Of a stretch of DNA of 64,000 nt, positions 33,450 through 41,921 are shown piece after piece. The stretch covers positions 65,039 to 129,038 of the forward strand of contig JACKBX010000012.1 of the NCBI GenBank assembly GCA_020634375.1, read 5' to 3'. The notes beneath the pieces are model-generated. The model had not been told where the DNA came from. It saw nothing but the letters and a program-made list of their open reading frames with translations, and made no database searches. Every line of letters starts with the position of its first letter. Position 1 is the stretch's first letter. This DNA is from Ardenticatenaceae bacterium (GTDB lineage Bacteria; Chloroflexota; Anaerolineae; Promineifilales; Promineifilaceae). Both the position numbers and the translations under genes were made by a program.

Positions 33450-34280
33450 ATGGAACCAATTGACCGAATGATTGATGTGGGTGTGAAACTGCATGTGCGG
33501 CAGTGGGGTGGGGGGGATCGCTCCTTTCTTCTCATACATGGCCTTTCCAGCAATGCGCGAACGTGGGATGGGGTGGCGCAGCAGTTGGCGGCGGCGGGGT
33601 GGGCGGTCACGGCCGTTGACCAGCGCGGGCACGGTCTCAGCGAGAAGCCCGCCAGCGGCTACGACTTTGCCACCGTCACCGGCGATTTGCGCCGCTTGAT
33701 TGAGGCGTTGCGGCTGGAAAAACCGGTGTTGGCCGGGCAGTCGTGGGGCGGGAATGTGCTGCTGGCCTTTGGCGCACGCTATCCCGGCATTGCCAGCCAC
33801 CTCATTTTTGTGGATGGCGGCTTTTTGGAGCTGCACCGGCGCGGCTCGTGGGAACAAATCGCCAGCGAACTGCGCCCGCCCGACCTCATTGGCACGCCGC
33901 GAGAGGTGTTGCGCCAGCGCATTGCCGGATTCCACCCGGACTGGAGCACGGCGGGCATTGAGGCCACGCTGCACAATTTTGAGACGCTGCCCGATGGCAC
34001 GGTGCGCCCCTGGCTTTCGCTGGATCGGCACATGGCGATTTTGCGGGCGATGTATGAGCAGCGCCCCGCCGACTTGTATCCGCAGGTGCAGGAACCGGTG
34101 CTGATTTGCGCCGCCGATGATGGCAGTGAGTGGGCGCAGCGCAAGTGGGCGGCGGTGGAGACGGCCGTCTCAGCCATGCCGCACGCCCGCGCTCTGCGTT
34201 TTGCGCAAACGGATCATGATATTCATGTGCAACGGCCGTTGGCGTTGGCAGAGGCGATGTTGGAATTTGTGGGGAAATAG
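33450..34280 (+). CDS. Alpha/beta hydrolase
   Basis: 276 residues, canonical alpha/beta hydrolase. The oxyanion motif is LLIHGLSSNARTWD, the nucleophile Ser is in AGQSWGGNVLL, the Asp acid possibly in ICAADDGSEW, and the His in TDHDIHVQ near the end. The VTAVDQRGHGLSEKP segment is typical of epoxide-hydrolase/haloperoxidase-like members. The GGGDR insertion near residue 21 is short. It has no signal sequence. Neither neighbours nor sequence give a substrate. It lies after a GTGAAAC hairpin and before a convergent minus-strand gene. Confidence 0.8.
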   Translation: MEPIDRMIDVGVKLHVRQWGGGDRSFLLIHGLSSNARTWDGVAQQLAAAGWAVTAVDQRGHGLSEKPASGYDFATVTGDLRRLIEALRLEKPVLAGQSWGGNVLLAFGARYPGIASHLIFVDGGFLELHRRGSWEQIASELRPPDLIGTPREVLRQRIAGFHPDWSTAGIEATLHNFETLPDGTVRPWLSLDRHMAILRAMYEQRPADLYPQVQEPVLICAADDGSEWAQRKWAAVETAVSAMPHARALRFAQTDHDIHVQRPLALAEAMLEFVGK

Positions 34281-34320
34281 CGAGAATTTACCGATTGGCG
34301 CAAAGATTTTTGGCTATTTT

Positions 34321-35973
34321 CTAATGCTCCTTTGCTCTGATCTCTAATTGCTTGAGAGTTTGGGACTGGCGGGCGGGCCAGTCGCTGGGGTTGATGAGGC
34401 GGAAACGGCCGTTGCCATCAGCCAGCAGGGCCCGCAAATCGTTTTCGTTGGCGGCAGCCAGTTGGGCGAAGGTGGTGATGCCGTGTGATTGCAGGAGGAC
34501 GGCCGTTTTCGGGCCAATGCCTTTGATGCGCGTCAAATCATCGGCGGGGGTGGGGGCGGGTTGCGGCTGTTCGGTTTGCTGCACCAGCGCCATCAACTGC
34601 TCGTACTCGTGGTAAAAGCCTTCGATAATCTGTTCCGGGTCGGGAATCAGCCCTTTGTCGGTGACGATGCCCAAATAGACGTTTCCGGCGTAGCTGAGAA
34701 TGCTCGTGCCCAGTCCCACATGCCCGGACTGCGGAACCCAAAACATGATGTCTTTCATTTTGGCTCCGGCCAGGTAGAGGGGAATGGGTGGGCCGGGGAC
34801 GTTGGTCATGACGGCCGTTGCCTTCATGCCAAATAGCTGCACAATCACCTTCTGCACATCCACCGGGGTCAGACCCATCGCCCCCAAAATGCCAAAGGCC
34901 ACGACCGCTTCCGGCGTGTTTTTCAGCGCGTCCATGCGCCGCTGCACCTCTTGCAGCCGTTCCAACGGGTCGTCCAAATAGATGGGCAGCGAGAGCAGCA
35001 CCAGCCCGAATTTGTTGCCTAACTCGTCAATTTCGTTGGAGGGGCGAATGTTGACGGGCACGAAGGCGCGGAAGTTCAGCCCCTCTACCGGCTGGTTGTG
35101 CTGCACCAGATAATGGCGCAGCCCGCCCGCCAGCGCGGAGACCAGCACGTCGTTGACGGTGGTTCCGGTGTGGTTTTTGATTGCTTTGACATCTTGCAGG
35201 GGCAGGGGGCGTGACCAAACCGCCTTTTTACTGACGCCCAGCTTGCCCTTGAACATGGTTTTGGGATCGGGGGGCAGCAGCATGAGACGACCGGCGGCAA
35301 AGGCAGCGTCGCCGCCTTGCTGTGCCAGTTCGCGTAAGTGATCGGGATTGGTAATCACTTCGCTGCCTTCTTGCACCAGTTTTTCGGTGAGGTTGCGAGC
35401 GGTGGTAAAGGCGGCGGCGGCCGGTTTGACGAGTCGGTTATAGGCGCGGTCGAGGAGGGAGGACGGCCGTTTCTGTTTCCGCGCTTTCGGTTTCGGCCAG
35501 GGGGCGTTAGGGCTGAGGTCGGTGAGCGCCAGCAGCACTTGCATCAGGGCAATGCCATCGGCCAGGCAATGGTGCAGCCGTGTGATGACAGCGCTGCCGC
35601 CCTCATAATTCTCCACGACGTGAAACTGCCACAGCGGTTTTGAGAAGTCCAGCGGCGTACTCATCAAGTCGCTGACCATTGCTTGCAGGGCTTCGCGCCC
35701 GCCCGGTTCCGGTAGCGCTACACGATGCACATGCGCGTTGAGGTCGAAGGAAGTGTCATCTTCCCACTGCGGCATGCCCAGTGGCAATGTCGATTCGACA
35801 ACGCGCTGGCGGAAGCGGCGGTATTTGAGGAAGCGGTGCTGCAAAATTGCCAGCAGATGATCCATGTTGACTGGCCGGTCAAAGGTCATGATGCCAGAGA
35901 CCATCATCAGGTTGGTGGGTTCTTCCATGTGCAGCCAGGCTGCATCTACGGGGGTCATGGGGATTTTCGCCAT
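34321..35973 (-). CDS. Wax ester synthase/diacylglycerol acyltransferase-like protein with helix-hairpin-helix tail
   Basis: 550 residues; ordinary WS/DGAT proteins have about 460-480. The catalytic HHxxxDG reads HHCLADG at 134-140, and the conserved start TPVDAAWLHMEEPTNLM and the PLDFSKPLWQFHVVE segment are present. The middle (NVRPSNEIDELGNKFG, VTNVPGPPIPLYLAGA) is typical of the C-terminal half. The family esterifies fatty alcohol or diacylglycerol with acyl-CoA for storage lipid. Residues about 478-550 are an added helix-hairpin-helix domain (LTRIKGIGPKTAVLLQSHGI). AAGGAG is 8 bases before ATG 35973. Four ACGGCCGT copies are seen in this gene. The role of the DNA-binding-type tail is unknown. 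Confidence 0.85.
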   Translation of the reverse strand: MAKIPMTPVDAAWLHMEEPTNLMMVSGIMTFDRPVNMDHLLAILQHRFLKYRRFRQRVVESTLPLGMPQWEDDTSFDLNAHVHRVALPEPGGREALQAMVSDLMSTPLDFSKPLWQFHVVENYEGGSAVITRLHHCLADGIALMQVLLALTDLSPNAPWPKPKARKQKRPSSLLDRAYNRLVKPAAAAFTTARNLTEKLVQEGSEVITNPDHLRELAQQGGDAAFAAGRLMLLPPDPKTMFKGKLGVSKKAVWSRPLPLQDVKAIKNHTGTTVNDVLVSALAGGLRHYLVQHNQPVEGLNFRAFVPVNIRPSNEIDELGNKFGLVLLSLPIYLDDPLERLQEVQRRMDALKNTPEAVVAFGILGAMGLTPVDVQKVIVQLFGMKATAVMTNVPGPPIPLYLAGAKMKDIMFWVPQSGHVGLGTSILSYAGNVYLGIVTDKGLIPDPEQIIEGFYHEYEQLMALVQQTEQPQPAPTPADDLTRIKGIGPKTAVLLQSHGITTFAQLAAANENDLRALLADGNGRFRLINPSDWPARQSQTLKQLEIRAKEH

Positions 35974-36140
35974 TGCTCGAACTCCTTTAGGAATGTGTCC
36001 CATTCGTGGAGAATTCTTCAAAAACCGAATTTGGGAGAGTTGTTTGTAGTATACACGATGGCGGCATGATGGTGAACCCCGGAATTTTCTGTGACGGCCG
36101 TCTTCGGGGTATAATGCTGCTGAAAAATCGGAGAGGCATG

Positions 36141-36938
36141 ATGGCAGAAAATAACGAGCTGGTTCCAATTGAACAAAGGTCTGTGGATTTTTACGGTGAT
36201 GATTTAACGGCCGTGCGTGCCAACGACGGCCGTATCTACGCAAGCCTGAACCAAATGTGCAGGGTATTGGGCTTGAATACGCGAGGCCAAAGTCAACGCA
36301 CGGATCGCCATGCCGTACTCAGCCGGGGCAAAGGGGTGTGCAAAATACACACCCCCGGCGGCGAACAATCCGTTGTGGTGCTGCGTGTGGATTTAGTCCC
36401 CCTGTGGCTGGCGGGCGTCCGCGCCAGCATGGTCAACGACGATGTGCGCCCCAAGTTGGAACGGTTTCAGGAAGAAGCGGCGACGGTTTTGTGGGAAGCC
36501 TTTCAGGAAGGGCGGCTCACAACCGACTCGCGTTTTGAGGAGCTGCTGAATCAGGAAACCGAGACGGTGCAAGCCTACAAAATGGCAATGGCGATTATGA
36601 AGCTCGCCAGGCAGCAGATTTTGCTGGAGGGCAGGCTGGGCGATACCGAGATACGGCTGGACAATGTAGAAGAGCGGCTGACGGTGATGGAGGAGCAGTT
36701 ATCCGGGCAAGATGTGGTTACGGAGGCGCAGGCGGCGCAAATCAGCCAGGCGGTGAAGAGTGTGGCCCTTGCGTTGGGCAAGCAAACGGGGCGCAATGAA
36801 TTTGGCGCTTGCTACGGCGAAATGTACCGCCGCTTTAATATCACCAGCTACCGCCTGCTGCCGCGCAAAAAGTTTGAGGAGGCGATGGGATTTTTGACAG
36901 AGTGGCTGCAATCGGTAGTGGGGGATTCGCCGTTTTAG
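36141..36938 (+). CDS. Phage-type antirepressor (P22_AR_N and ORF6C domains)
   Basis: 265 residues. The N-terminal half resembles the phage antirepressor/Bro-type domain: VDFYGDDLTAVRANDGRIYASL, then the helix-turn-helix-like CRVLGLNTRGQSQRTDRH and VPLWLAGVRASMVNDDVRPKL. The C-terminal half has a coiled coil (about 155-195) and an ORF6C-like end (GRNEFGACYGEMYRRFNITSYRLL). In phages such proteins inactivate the prophage repressor. Here there is no integrase, repressor or phage structural gene nearby, and the gene has the same ACGGCCGT elements as its neighbours (two in the first 20 codons), so it looks resident. GGAG is 7 bases before ATG 36141. TATAAT at 36110-36115 is a possible -10. Confidence 0.78.
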   Translation: MAENNELVPIEQRSVDFYGDDLTAVRANDGRIYASLNQMCRVLGLNTRGQSQRTDRHAVLSRGKGVCKIHTPGGEQSVVVLRVDLVPLWLAGVRASMVNDDVRPKLERFQEEAATVLWEAFQEGRLTTDSRFEELLNQETETVQAYKMAMAIMKLARQQILLEGRLGDTEIRLDNVEERLTVMEEQLSGQDVVTEAQAAQISQAVKSVALALGKQTGRNEFGACYGEMYRRFNITSYRLLPRKKFEEAMGFLTEWLQSVVGDSPF

Positions 36939-37000
36939 CGTGAAACGTAAAACGTGAAACGTGAAGGGTTTCTTTTCACGTTTCACGCATCACGTTTCAC
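36938..37000. repeat. GTGAAAC-word hairpin, copy 7
   Basis: GTGAAACGTAAAACGTGAAACGTG is mirrored by CACGTTTCACGCATCACGTTTCAC. It lies between convergent genes and supplies the last codons and stop of the methyltransferase gene. Confidence 0.88.
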
Positions 37001-37993
37001 ATTCAAATAAACCGTAATTTCGCTGCGATTATGAAATAACTGCCGTGCTCCGGCGATGGCGTAGCTTTGGCTTAGGATGTTGAAGGCGTGGTCTATGACG
37101 TTGGCACGGCCGTTCTCCGGTAACTTGAACGTCATCAACGCTGTGCCGTGCCGGTAGAGGTAGGGGGCAAAATCCACCATCAGCCGCGCTGAATCGCGGG
37201 CATCCTGGCGCATATCGTTCACAATCAGGTCGTAGGTGTCCGGCCCTTCGGCCAGATATTCCTCGGCGGTCATGCGCTTGTGGCGGATGGTGCGGATGCG
37301 GTAGAGGGACGGGTGCAGGTTGGCGGGGTCAACGGCCGTCACATACTGCTCCCGTTTGTGCAACACCCGCGTCCAGCCGCCGGGAGCCGCGCCTAAGTCT
37401 AGCGCACGGCCGTAAGCGGGCAGCGCTATCTCAAACACCTCAATCGCCTCCAGCAATTTGAACTCGGCGCGGCTGATTTGCTCCTTTTCGCGGGCAAAAC
37501 GGCGCATCCCACCAGCCCAATCGGACAGATTGTGCGCCGCTAACGAGAGGCCGATGTGGGCGGTACGGCCGTGCATCACCACCGACAAAATCTGCACCGG
37601 CTGGCGCACATCCAGCGGCGTGCCGGTTGCTTGTTGGATGGCCTCGGATAGGGGCTTGTTGATGTCGAAGGGCTTGACGGCCGTGTCGCCGACCGTCCGC
37701 GTTTGCACAGAAAAGGGCAGGGCTGGGTCGAAAAGGTCGCCAAGTTCGGCGGCGATGTGTGGGGGGGAAACGGCCGTGTCCCATGCCAGCGTCAGCATCA
37801 CCGGGCAAATGTGGCGTACAAAAATAGGAGGCTGCCGTCGCCACTGCTCCGCCAATGCAAAGAAGCCATCGGGCAAATCTATCAGCCACAAGCCTGGCTC
37901 CAGCGTTTGCCGCACCTGCGCCGTCGGGCAATCCTGGCGCAGTTCTTCCAGCGCCATATCAGAAAAGTGAGGGTCAGCGGTGAGAATCATCAT
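36983..37993 (-). CDS. RlmM-like/FtsJ-fold RNA methyltransferase
   Basis: 336 residues. The SAM-binding motif LDLGAAPGGWT lies near residue 209, followed by YVTAVDPANLHPSL and, after it, YDLIVNDM. The catalytic Lys is probably in TALMTFKLPENG. The N-terminal 190 residues include a THUMP-like region (GRTAHIGLSLAAHNLSDWAGG). This arrangement matches RlmM, the 2-prime-O-methyltransferase of 23S rRNA C2498, or a related tRNA/rRNA methylase. ATG 37993 (or 37990) overlaps the stop of the upstream phosphatase gene. The C-terminus VKRDA and the stop codon are encoded by the GTGAAAC hairpin, so the natural end was probably replaced. Confidence 0.8.
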   Translation of the reverse strand: MMILTADPHFSDMALEELRQDCPTAQVRQTLEPGLWLIDLPDGFFALAEQWRRQPPIFVRHICPVMLTLAWDTAVSPPHIAAELGDLFDPALPFSVQTRTVGDTAVKPFDINKPLSEAIQQATGTPLDVRQPVQILSVVMHGRTAHIGLSLAAHNLSDWAGGMRRFAREKEQISRAEFKLLEAIEVFEIALPAYGRALDLGAAPGGWTRVLHKREQYVTAVDPANLHPSLYRIRTIRHKRMTAEEYLAEGPDTYDLIVNDMRQDARDSARLMVDFAPYLYRHGTALMTFKLPENGRANVIDHAFNILSQSYAIAGARQLFHNRSEITVYLNVKRDA

Positions 37994-38060
37994 TTGGTGG
38001 CTGGTTGTTGGTGTTGTTTTCCGTTTTTTGTTCCCTGTTTTTTGTTTTCCGTTTCCAACG
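37985..38060. repeat. TGGTTGTTGG and GTTTTTTGTT word repeats
   Basis: GGTGGCTGGTTGTTGGTG and TTTTTTGTTCCCTGTTTTTTG words lie across the end of the phosphatase gene and are translated as its Lys/Gln-rich C-terminus. Confidence 0.6.
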
Positions 38061-38685
38061 AAATCAAGTGTTCCATGCGGTTGTGGTAATGCAGCCGCCA
38101 CATTTCGCGGTTGGGATGCTCTACCAGTTCAAAGCGGGTGATGCCGGTGTTTTTTGTCCACACTTCGGCGCGGCGAAAGGGACCGATGTTGAAGAGGTGG
38201 TCGTAGGTTAGCTCGATCACGCCGCCGTGACAGACGACGACGACGGTTTGGGCGCGGTGTTTCTCGACCAATTCTTCCAAAAATGTGCCGATGCGGATGC
38301 GGAAGTGCATCAGGCTTTCGCCTTCGGGGTATTTGGGGGTGATGGGTGAGAACGGCCGTTCCGATCCCCAATAATCGCCATATTCCGGCAGATCATCACT
38401 GGGCCAGGGCGTGTGGTCGGCGCGGTTGTTGCCAATCTCGCGGATGCGGTCGTCGTAGGTGGGTTCGATTTGGTAGGCGGTGATGAGGGGAACGGCCGTT
38501 TCTCGCGTGCGCTGCATCGTGCTGCAATACAGGGCGTCAATGGCGGACAGCTTGCGCGGCAGCCATTCGCCCAGCAGTTCAGCCTGTCGCTTGCCCAAAT
38601 CGGTCAGCCCGGTGTCCTGATTGCCGCCATTCCAATCAGGTAAATTAACATAACTTTGTCCATGACGGATCATGTAGAGGTGCAT
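37990..38685 (-). CDS. Histidine phosphatase family protein (phosphoglycerate mutase-like)
   Basis: 231 residues. The catalytic RHG is at 7-9 (MIRHGQSYVN), the acid Glu in YPEGESLMHFRIR, and the second His in VVVCHGGVIEL. The family removes phosphate from metabolites such as phosphoglycerate, alpha-ribazole phosphate or fructose bisphosphate; the exact substrate cannot be read. The C-terminal 19 residues (ENKKQGTKNGKQHQQPATK) are Lys/Gln-rich and encoded by GTTTTTTG word repeats, so the original end may be shorter. AAAGGA is 6 bases before ATG 38685. It overlaps the RlmM-like gene by four bases, so both are in one operon. Confidence 0.82.
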   Translation of the reverse strand: MHLYMIRHGQSYVNLPDWNGGNQDTGLTDLGKRQAELLGEWLPRKLSAIDALYCSTMQRTRETAVPLITAYQIEPTYDDRIREIGNNRADHTPWPSDDLPEYGDYWGSERPFSPITPKYPEGESLMHFRIRIGTFLEELVEKHRAQTVVVVCHGGVIELTYDHLFNIGPFRRAEVWTKNTGITRFELVEHPNREMWRLHYHNRMEHLISLETENKKQGTKNGKQHQQPATK

Positions 38686-38726
38686 GTAAGTTCCTTTCGG
38701 CCTTATGATCACTGTATCGTGTAATC

Positions 38727-38789
38727 ATGAAACGTAAAACGTGAAACGTGATAGATAACGCCATTGTTTCACGCATCACGTTTCACGCA
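38727..38789. repeat. GTGAAAC-word hairpin, copy 8
   Basis: GAAACGTAAAACGTGAAACGTGAT is mirrored by GTTTCACGCATCACGTTTCACGC. It separates the phosphatase promoter side from the TPP riboswitch. Confidence 0.85.
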
Positions 38790-38869
38790 GACCCCATAAA
38801 ATCTATAAGACCTATTTTGACTTCTCTCGTTTCTGGCAGTATAGTACCGGCAAACCTTACAAATGCAAT

Positions 38870-38968
38870 AGCACCCGTTAGGGGAGTCCGCTTGTCGGGC
38901 TGAGAGGAAGGGCAAAGCCTTCGACCCTAAGAACCTGATCTGGATCATGCCAGCGCAGGGAAACGTGA
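38870..38968 (+). ncRNA. TPP (thi-box) riboswitch
   Basis: All core elements are present in order: GGGGAGTCC in the first stem, the pyrimidine-sensing GCTGAGAGG, then CCCTAAGAACCTGATCTGGAT and ATGCCAGCGCAGGGAA. These are the invariant nucleotides of the thiamine pyrophosphate aptamer. It controls the thiBPQ transport genes. The reading frame through its 3-prime end begins at an ATG within the aptamer and is not the start of thiB. Confidence 0.96.
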
Positions 38969-38978
38969 TGAGCAATCA

Positions 38979-39009
38979 AGCGCTGTCCCTGAGGACGGCG
39001 CTTTTTTTG
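38979..39009 (+). terminator. Riboswitch expression-platform terminator
   Basis: AGCGC-T-GTCC / GGAC-G-GCGCT around CTGA, followed by seven T. It lies 11 bases after the TPP aptamer, so TPP binding should favour this hairpin and shut off thiBPQ. Confidence 0.9.
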
Positions 39010-39063
39010 TGCAAGTTTGCGAGTGGCGAGTCTTTCCGCATTCAGAATTCCGAGGAGATTAAA

Positions 39064-40098
39064 ATGGCAAAAAAGATAGTTGTATTCATGATGTTACTGT
39101 TATTAGCGGGCTGCGGCGGCGAGGCGGAACCCATCACCCTGCGGCTGATGACGCACGACAGTTTTAGCGTTAGCGAAGCGGTGCTGAATCAGTTTATGGA
39201 TGAGACTGGCATTACTGTAGAGGTATTCAAGGCGGGCGATGGCGGTGAGGCGTTGAACCAGGCTATTTTGGCAAAGGGCGACCCCTTAGCCGATGTGTTT
39301 TTTGGCGTAGATAACACCTTTCTCAGCCGCGCATTGGACAACGACATTTTCATTCCTTACGATGCGTCCGCGCTGGCTGACATTCCTGACAGTTTGGAGT
39401 TAGACCCGGAACACGGCGCTTTGCCGGTGGATTTTGGTGATGTGTGCCTGAATTATGACAAGGCGTGGTTTGCGGAAAATGGCTTGCAGCCGCCGCAGAA
39501 TTTGGATGATTTGGTGAAGGGGGCGTATGCGGGATTGACGGCCGTACAAAACCCCGCTACCTCCACCCCTGGACTGGCCTTTTTGCTGGCGACCATCGCC
39601 GATTATGGCGAAGACGGCTACCTGGCCTACTGGCAGCAGCTTGTGGACAACGATGTGCTGGTGACGAGCGGCTGGGAAGAAGCGTACTACGGCGCTTTCA
39701 CCGCCGCCTCCGATGGCGACCGGCCCATCGTCGTCAGCTACGCCAGCAGCCCGCCCGCCGAGGTCATCTTCGCCGAGACGCCGCTGGATGATGCGCCGAC
39801 CGCCTCCGTTATTGGCGATGGCGCCTGTTTCCGGCAGATAGAATTTGTGGGCATTTTGCGTGGAACTGAGCATGAGGAGGCCGCCCGGCAGCTTGTGGAC
39901 TTTATGCTGGGCCAGACTTTCCAAGAGGATGTGCCCCTGCAAATGTTTGTGTTTCCGGCGAATGATACGGCCGTACTCCCCCCCGAATTCGTGCAATACA
40001 GCCCCATCCCCGCCAACCCGGCCACGCTGCCCCCGGCGGACATCGCCGCCAACCGTGAACGTTGGATTGAGGACTGGACGAATGTGGTGCTGAGGTAG
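39064..40098 (+). CDS. thiB: Thiamine ABC transporter substrate-binding lipoprotein
   Basis: 344 residues. A lipoprotein signal ends LLLLAGC. The mature part follows the iron/thiamine/polyamine-type binding protein fold: ITLRLMTHDSFSVSEAVLNQF at the start, then GEALNQAILAKGDPLADVFFGVDNTF, and YCLNYDK-like DVCLNYDKAWF. It would capture thiamine outside the membrane and deliver it to ThiP. Start: GAGGAG lies 7 bases before ATG 39064; the longer frame from 38947 would begin inside the riboswitch and is rejected. It is the first gene behind the TPP riboswitch. Between its stop and thiP is a GTGAAAC hairpin. Confidence 0.93.
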   Translation: MAKKIVVFMMLLLLAGCGGEAEPITLRLMTHDSFSVSEAVLNQFMDETGITVEVFKAGDGGEALNQAILAKGDPLADVFFGVDNTFLSRALDNDIFIPYDASALADIPDSLELDPEHGALPVDFGDVCLNYDKAWFAENGLQPPQNLDDLVKGAYAGLTAVQNPATSTPGLAFLLATIADYGEDGYLAYWQQLVDNDVLVTSGWEEAYYGAFTAASDGDRPIVVSYASSPPAEVIFAETPLDDAPTASVIGDGACFRQIEFVGILRGTEHEEAARQLVDFMLGQTFQEDVPLQMFVFPANDTAVLPPEFVQYSPIPANPATLPPADIAANRERWIEDWTNVVLR

Positions 40099-40100
40099 GG

Positions 40101-40164
40101 CGTCAAACGTGAAGCGTGAAACGAGATGGTTGCTTTTTCACGTTTCACGCTTCACGCTTCACGA
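40101..40164. repeat. GTGAAAC-word hairpin, copy 9
   Basis: GTGAAGCGTGAAACG is mirrored by CGTTTCACGCTTCACGCTTCACG, between thiB and thiP, ending four bases before the thiP start codon. Confidence 0.8.
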
Positions 40165-40168
40165 TTTC

Positions 40169-41869
40169 ATGAAAACATCTCGTTCTTTACTCAGATTGCT
40201 TTTTCTGCTGCCGGTCGCCTTTTTCATCCTCTTCTACTTCTACCCGCTGGCGGCCATTTTGCGCCTGAGCTTTGCGCCGCAAGGCGCGGTAGCCTGGGAT
40301 GCGCTGCGCAAGTTGGTCAGCACGCCCTACTATTGGCGGATTTTGTGGTTTACGACGTGGCAAGCGGCCGTTTCTACCCTGCTTGTGCTGCTGCTGGCCT
40401 TGCCCGCCGCTTATGTTTTCGCCCGCTACCGTTTTCGCGGGCAGCAAACGTTGAAAACCATCAGCACACTGCCCTTCGTGCTGCCGACGGTGGTCGTCGC
40501 CAATGCCTTTACCGCGCTGTTGGGGCCGAACGGGTTGGTGAATGGTTGGTTGGTGCGCTGGTTTGATTTGGCCGCGCCGCCCATTCAACTTAACCACACC
40601 ATTTGGATGATTTTGCTGGCCCATGTTTTTTACAATTACAGCGTAGCGCTGCGCATCATCAGCGCCTTTTGGCAACATTTGGGCGATGACCTGCCGCAGG
40701 CGGCGCAGATGTTGGGCGCATCGCCGCGCCGTGCTTTTGGGGCGGTGACGTGGCCGCTCTTGCGTCCGGCGGTGCTGGCGGCGGCCTTGCTGGTCTTCAT
40801 GTTTTGCTTCACCAGCTTTGGCGTGGTACTGATTTTGGGCGGCCCCGGTTTTGCCACGCTGGAGGTGGAAATTTACCGGCAGGCGGTGAATTTGTTTGAT
40901 TTGCCGGTGGCGGGGGCGCTGTCGCTGCTGCAAATTGTCTTCACCTTTGGACTGATGGTCTGGTATACGCGGGCGCAGGCGGGGATGACACGGCCGTTAA
41001 CCCTCCACGCCTCCCATCAAACCGCCCGTCCCATCCGTACCGTCACAGACCGTCTCATCGTTGGCGCAAATCTGGGCGTGATGGGGCTGCTGTTGGCGCT
41101 GCCCCTGGCCGCTCTGCTGCTGCGCTCCTTTACCGGAGCCAACGGCCTGACGTTGCAGTTCTACCGCGAGTTGTTCATCAACCGTCGCGACTCTATCTTT
41201 TTTGTGCCACCGGGAACGGCCGTCCTCAACTCCACCGCCTACGCCCTCGCCACCATGCTCCTCGCCGTCGCCCTCGGCCTCCTCGCTGCCCTCTTGCTCA
41301 CCCAGCAAGCGACAAGCAGGTTGACAATTGACAATTGGCAATTAGCAATTAGCAATTTTCTTGATCCTTTATTCATGCTCCCCCTCGCCACCTCCGCCGT
41401 CACTCTCGGCTTCGGCTTCATCATTGCCTTGAACAAGCCGCCGCTCAACTTGCGCAGCTCCGTCGCCCTGGTTCCCATCGCCCACACCCTGGTTGCCATG
41501 CCCTTTGTGCTGCGCAGCGTGCTGCCCGCGTTGCGCAGCATCCGCCCCAGCCTGCGCGAAGCGGCAGCGATGCTCGGCGCAAACCCGCAGCAGGTGTGGC
41601 GGCATGTGGATTGGCCGCTGATCCGCCGCGCATTATTGGTGGGTGCGGTTTTTGCCTTCACCATCAGCATGGGCGAATTTGGCGCGACGCTGTTCATTGC
41701 CCGCCCGCAATCGCCGACGCTGCCCGTTGCCATTTACCGCTTCCTCAGCCAGCCGGGGGCGCTAAATTATGGGCAAGCCCTGGCGATGAGCAGTGTATTG
41801 ATGCTGGTCTGTGCAGTAGGCTTTGCGGCGATTGAGCGCTTCCGGGCGGGGGATGTGGGGGAGTTTTGA
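40169..41869 (+). CDS. thiP: Thiamine ABC transporter permease, two fused domains
   Basis: 566 residues with about twelve membrane helices in two permease halves. Each half carries the EAA-type cytoplasmic loop: QAAQMLGASPRRAFGAVTWPLL near 190 and REAAAMLGANPQQVWRHVDWPL near 475. It forms the channel for thiamine with ThiQ. Residues encoded by 41320-41361 (SRLTIDNWQLAISNF region) are CAATTG-word repeat DNA read in frame, placed in a loop before a membrane helix. Start: ATG 40169 begins MKTSRSLLRLLF; the frame reaches back to 40109 through the GTGAAAC hairpin but those residues are repeat-encoded. No ribosome site is visible, so translation may depend on thiB. Confidence 0.9.
   Translation: MKTSRSLLRLLFLLPVAFFILFYFYPLAAILRLSFAPQGAVAWDALRKLVSTPYYWRILWFTTWQAAVSTLLVLLLALPAAYVFARYRFRGQQTLKTISTLPFVLPTVVVANAFTALLGPNGLVNGWLVRWFDLAAPPIQLNHTIWMILLAHVFYNYSVALRIISAFWQHLGDDLPQAAQMLGASPRRAFGAVTWPLLRPAVLAAALLVFMFCFTSFGVVLILGGPGFATLEVEIYRQAVNLFDLPVAGALSLLQIVFTFGLMVWYTRAQAGMTRPLTLHASHQTARPIRTVTDRLIVGANLGVMGLLLALPLAALLLRSFTGANGLTLQFYRELFINRRDSIFFVPPGTAVLNSTAYALATMLLAVALGLLAALLLTQQATSRLTIDNWQLAISNFLDPLFMLPLATSAVTLGFGFIIALNKPPLNLRSSVALVPIAHTLVAMPFVLRSVLPALRSIRPSLREAAAMLGANPQQVWRHVDWPLIRRALLVGAVFAFTISMGEFGATLFIARPQSPTLPVAIYRFLSQPGALNYGQALAMSSVLMLVCAVGFAAIERFRAGDVGEF
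41320..41361. repeat. GACAATTGACAATTGG word repeat inside thiP
   Basis: GACAATTG, GACAATTGG, CAATTAG, CAATTAG and CAATTTT words translated in frame. Same family as 26790-26835 and 48005-48046. Confidence 0.8.
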
Positions 41870-41920
41870 GATTAGAGATTGGAGATTGGAGATTGATCAA
41901 TCTCTAATCTCCAATCTCTG
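41868..41920. repeat. GAGATTAG-word hairpin between thiP and thiQ
   Basis: GAGATTAGAGATTGGAGATTGG words face CCAATCTC-type words (TCTCTAATCTCCAATCTC). It is the leader of thiQ, with the start codon right after it. Confidence 0.85.
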
Positions 41921-41921
41921 A

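Noticed and set aside
38947..39063. thiB start inside the TPP riboswitch
   Set aside because: The ATG is part of the invariant aptamer; GAGGAG and a lipoprotein signal place the real start at 39064.
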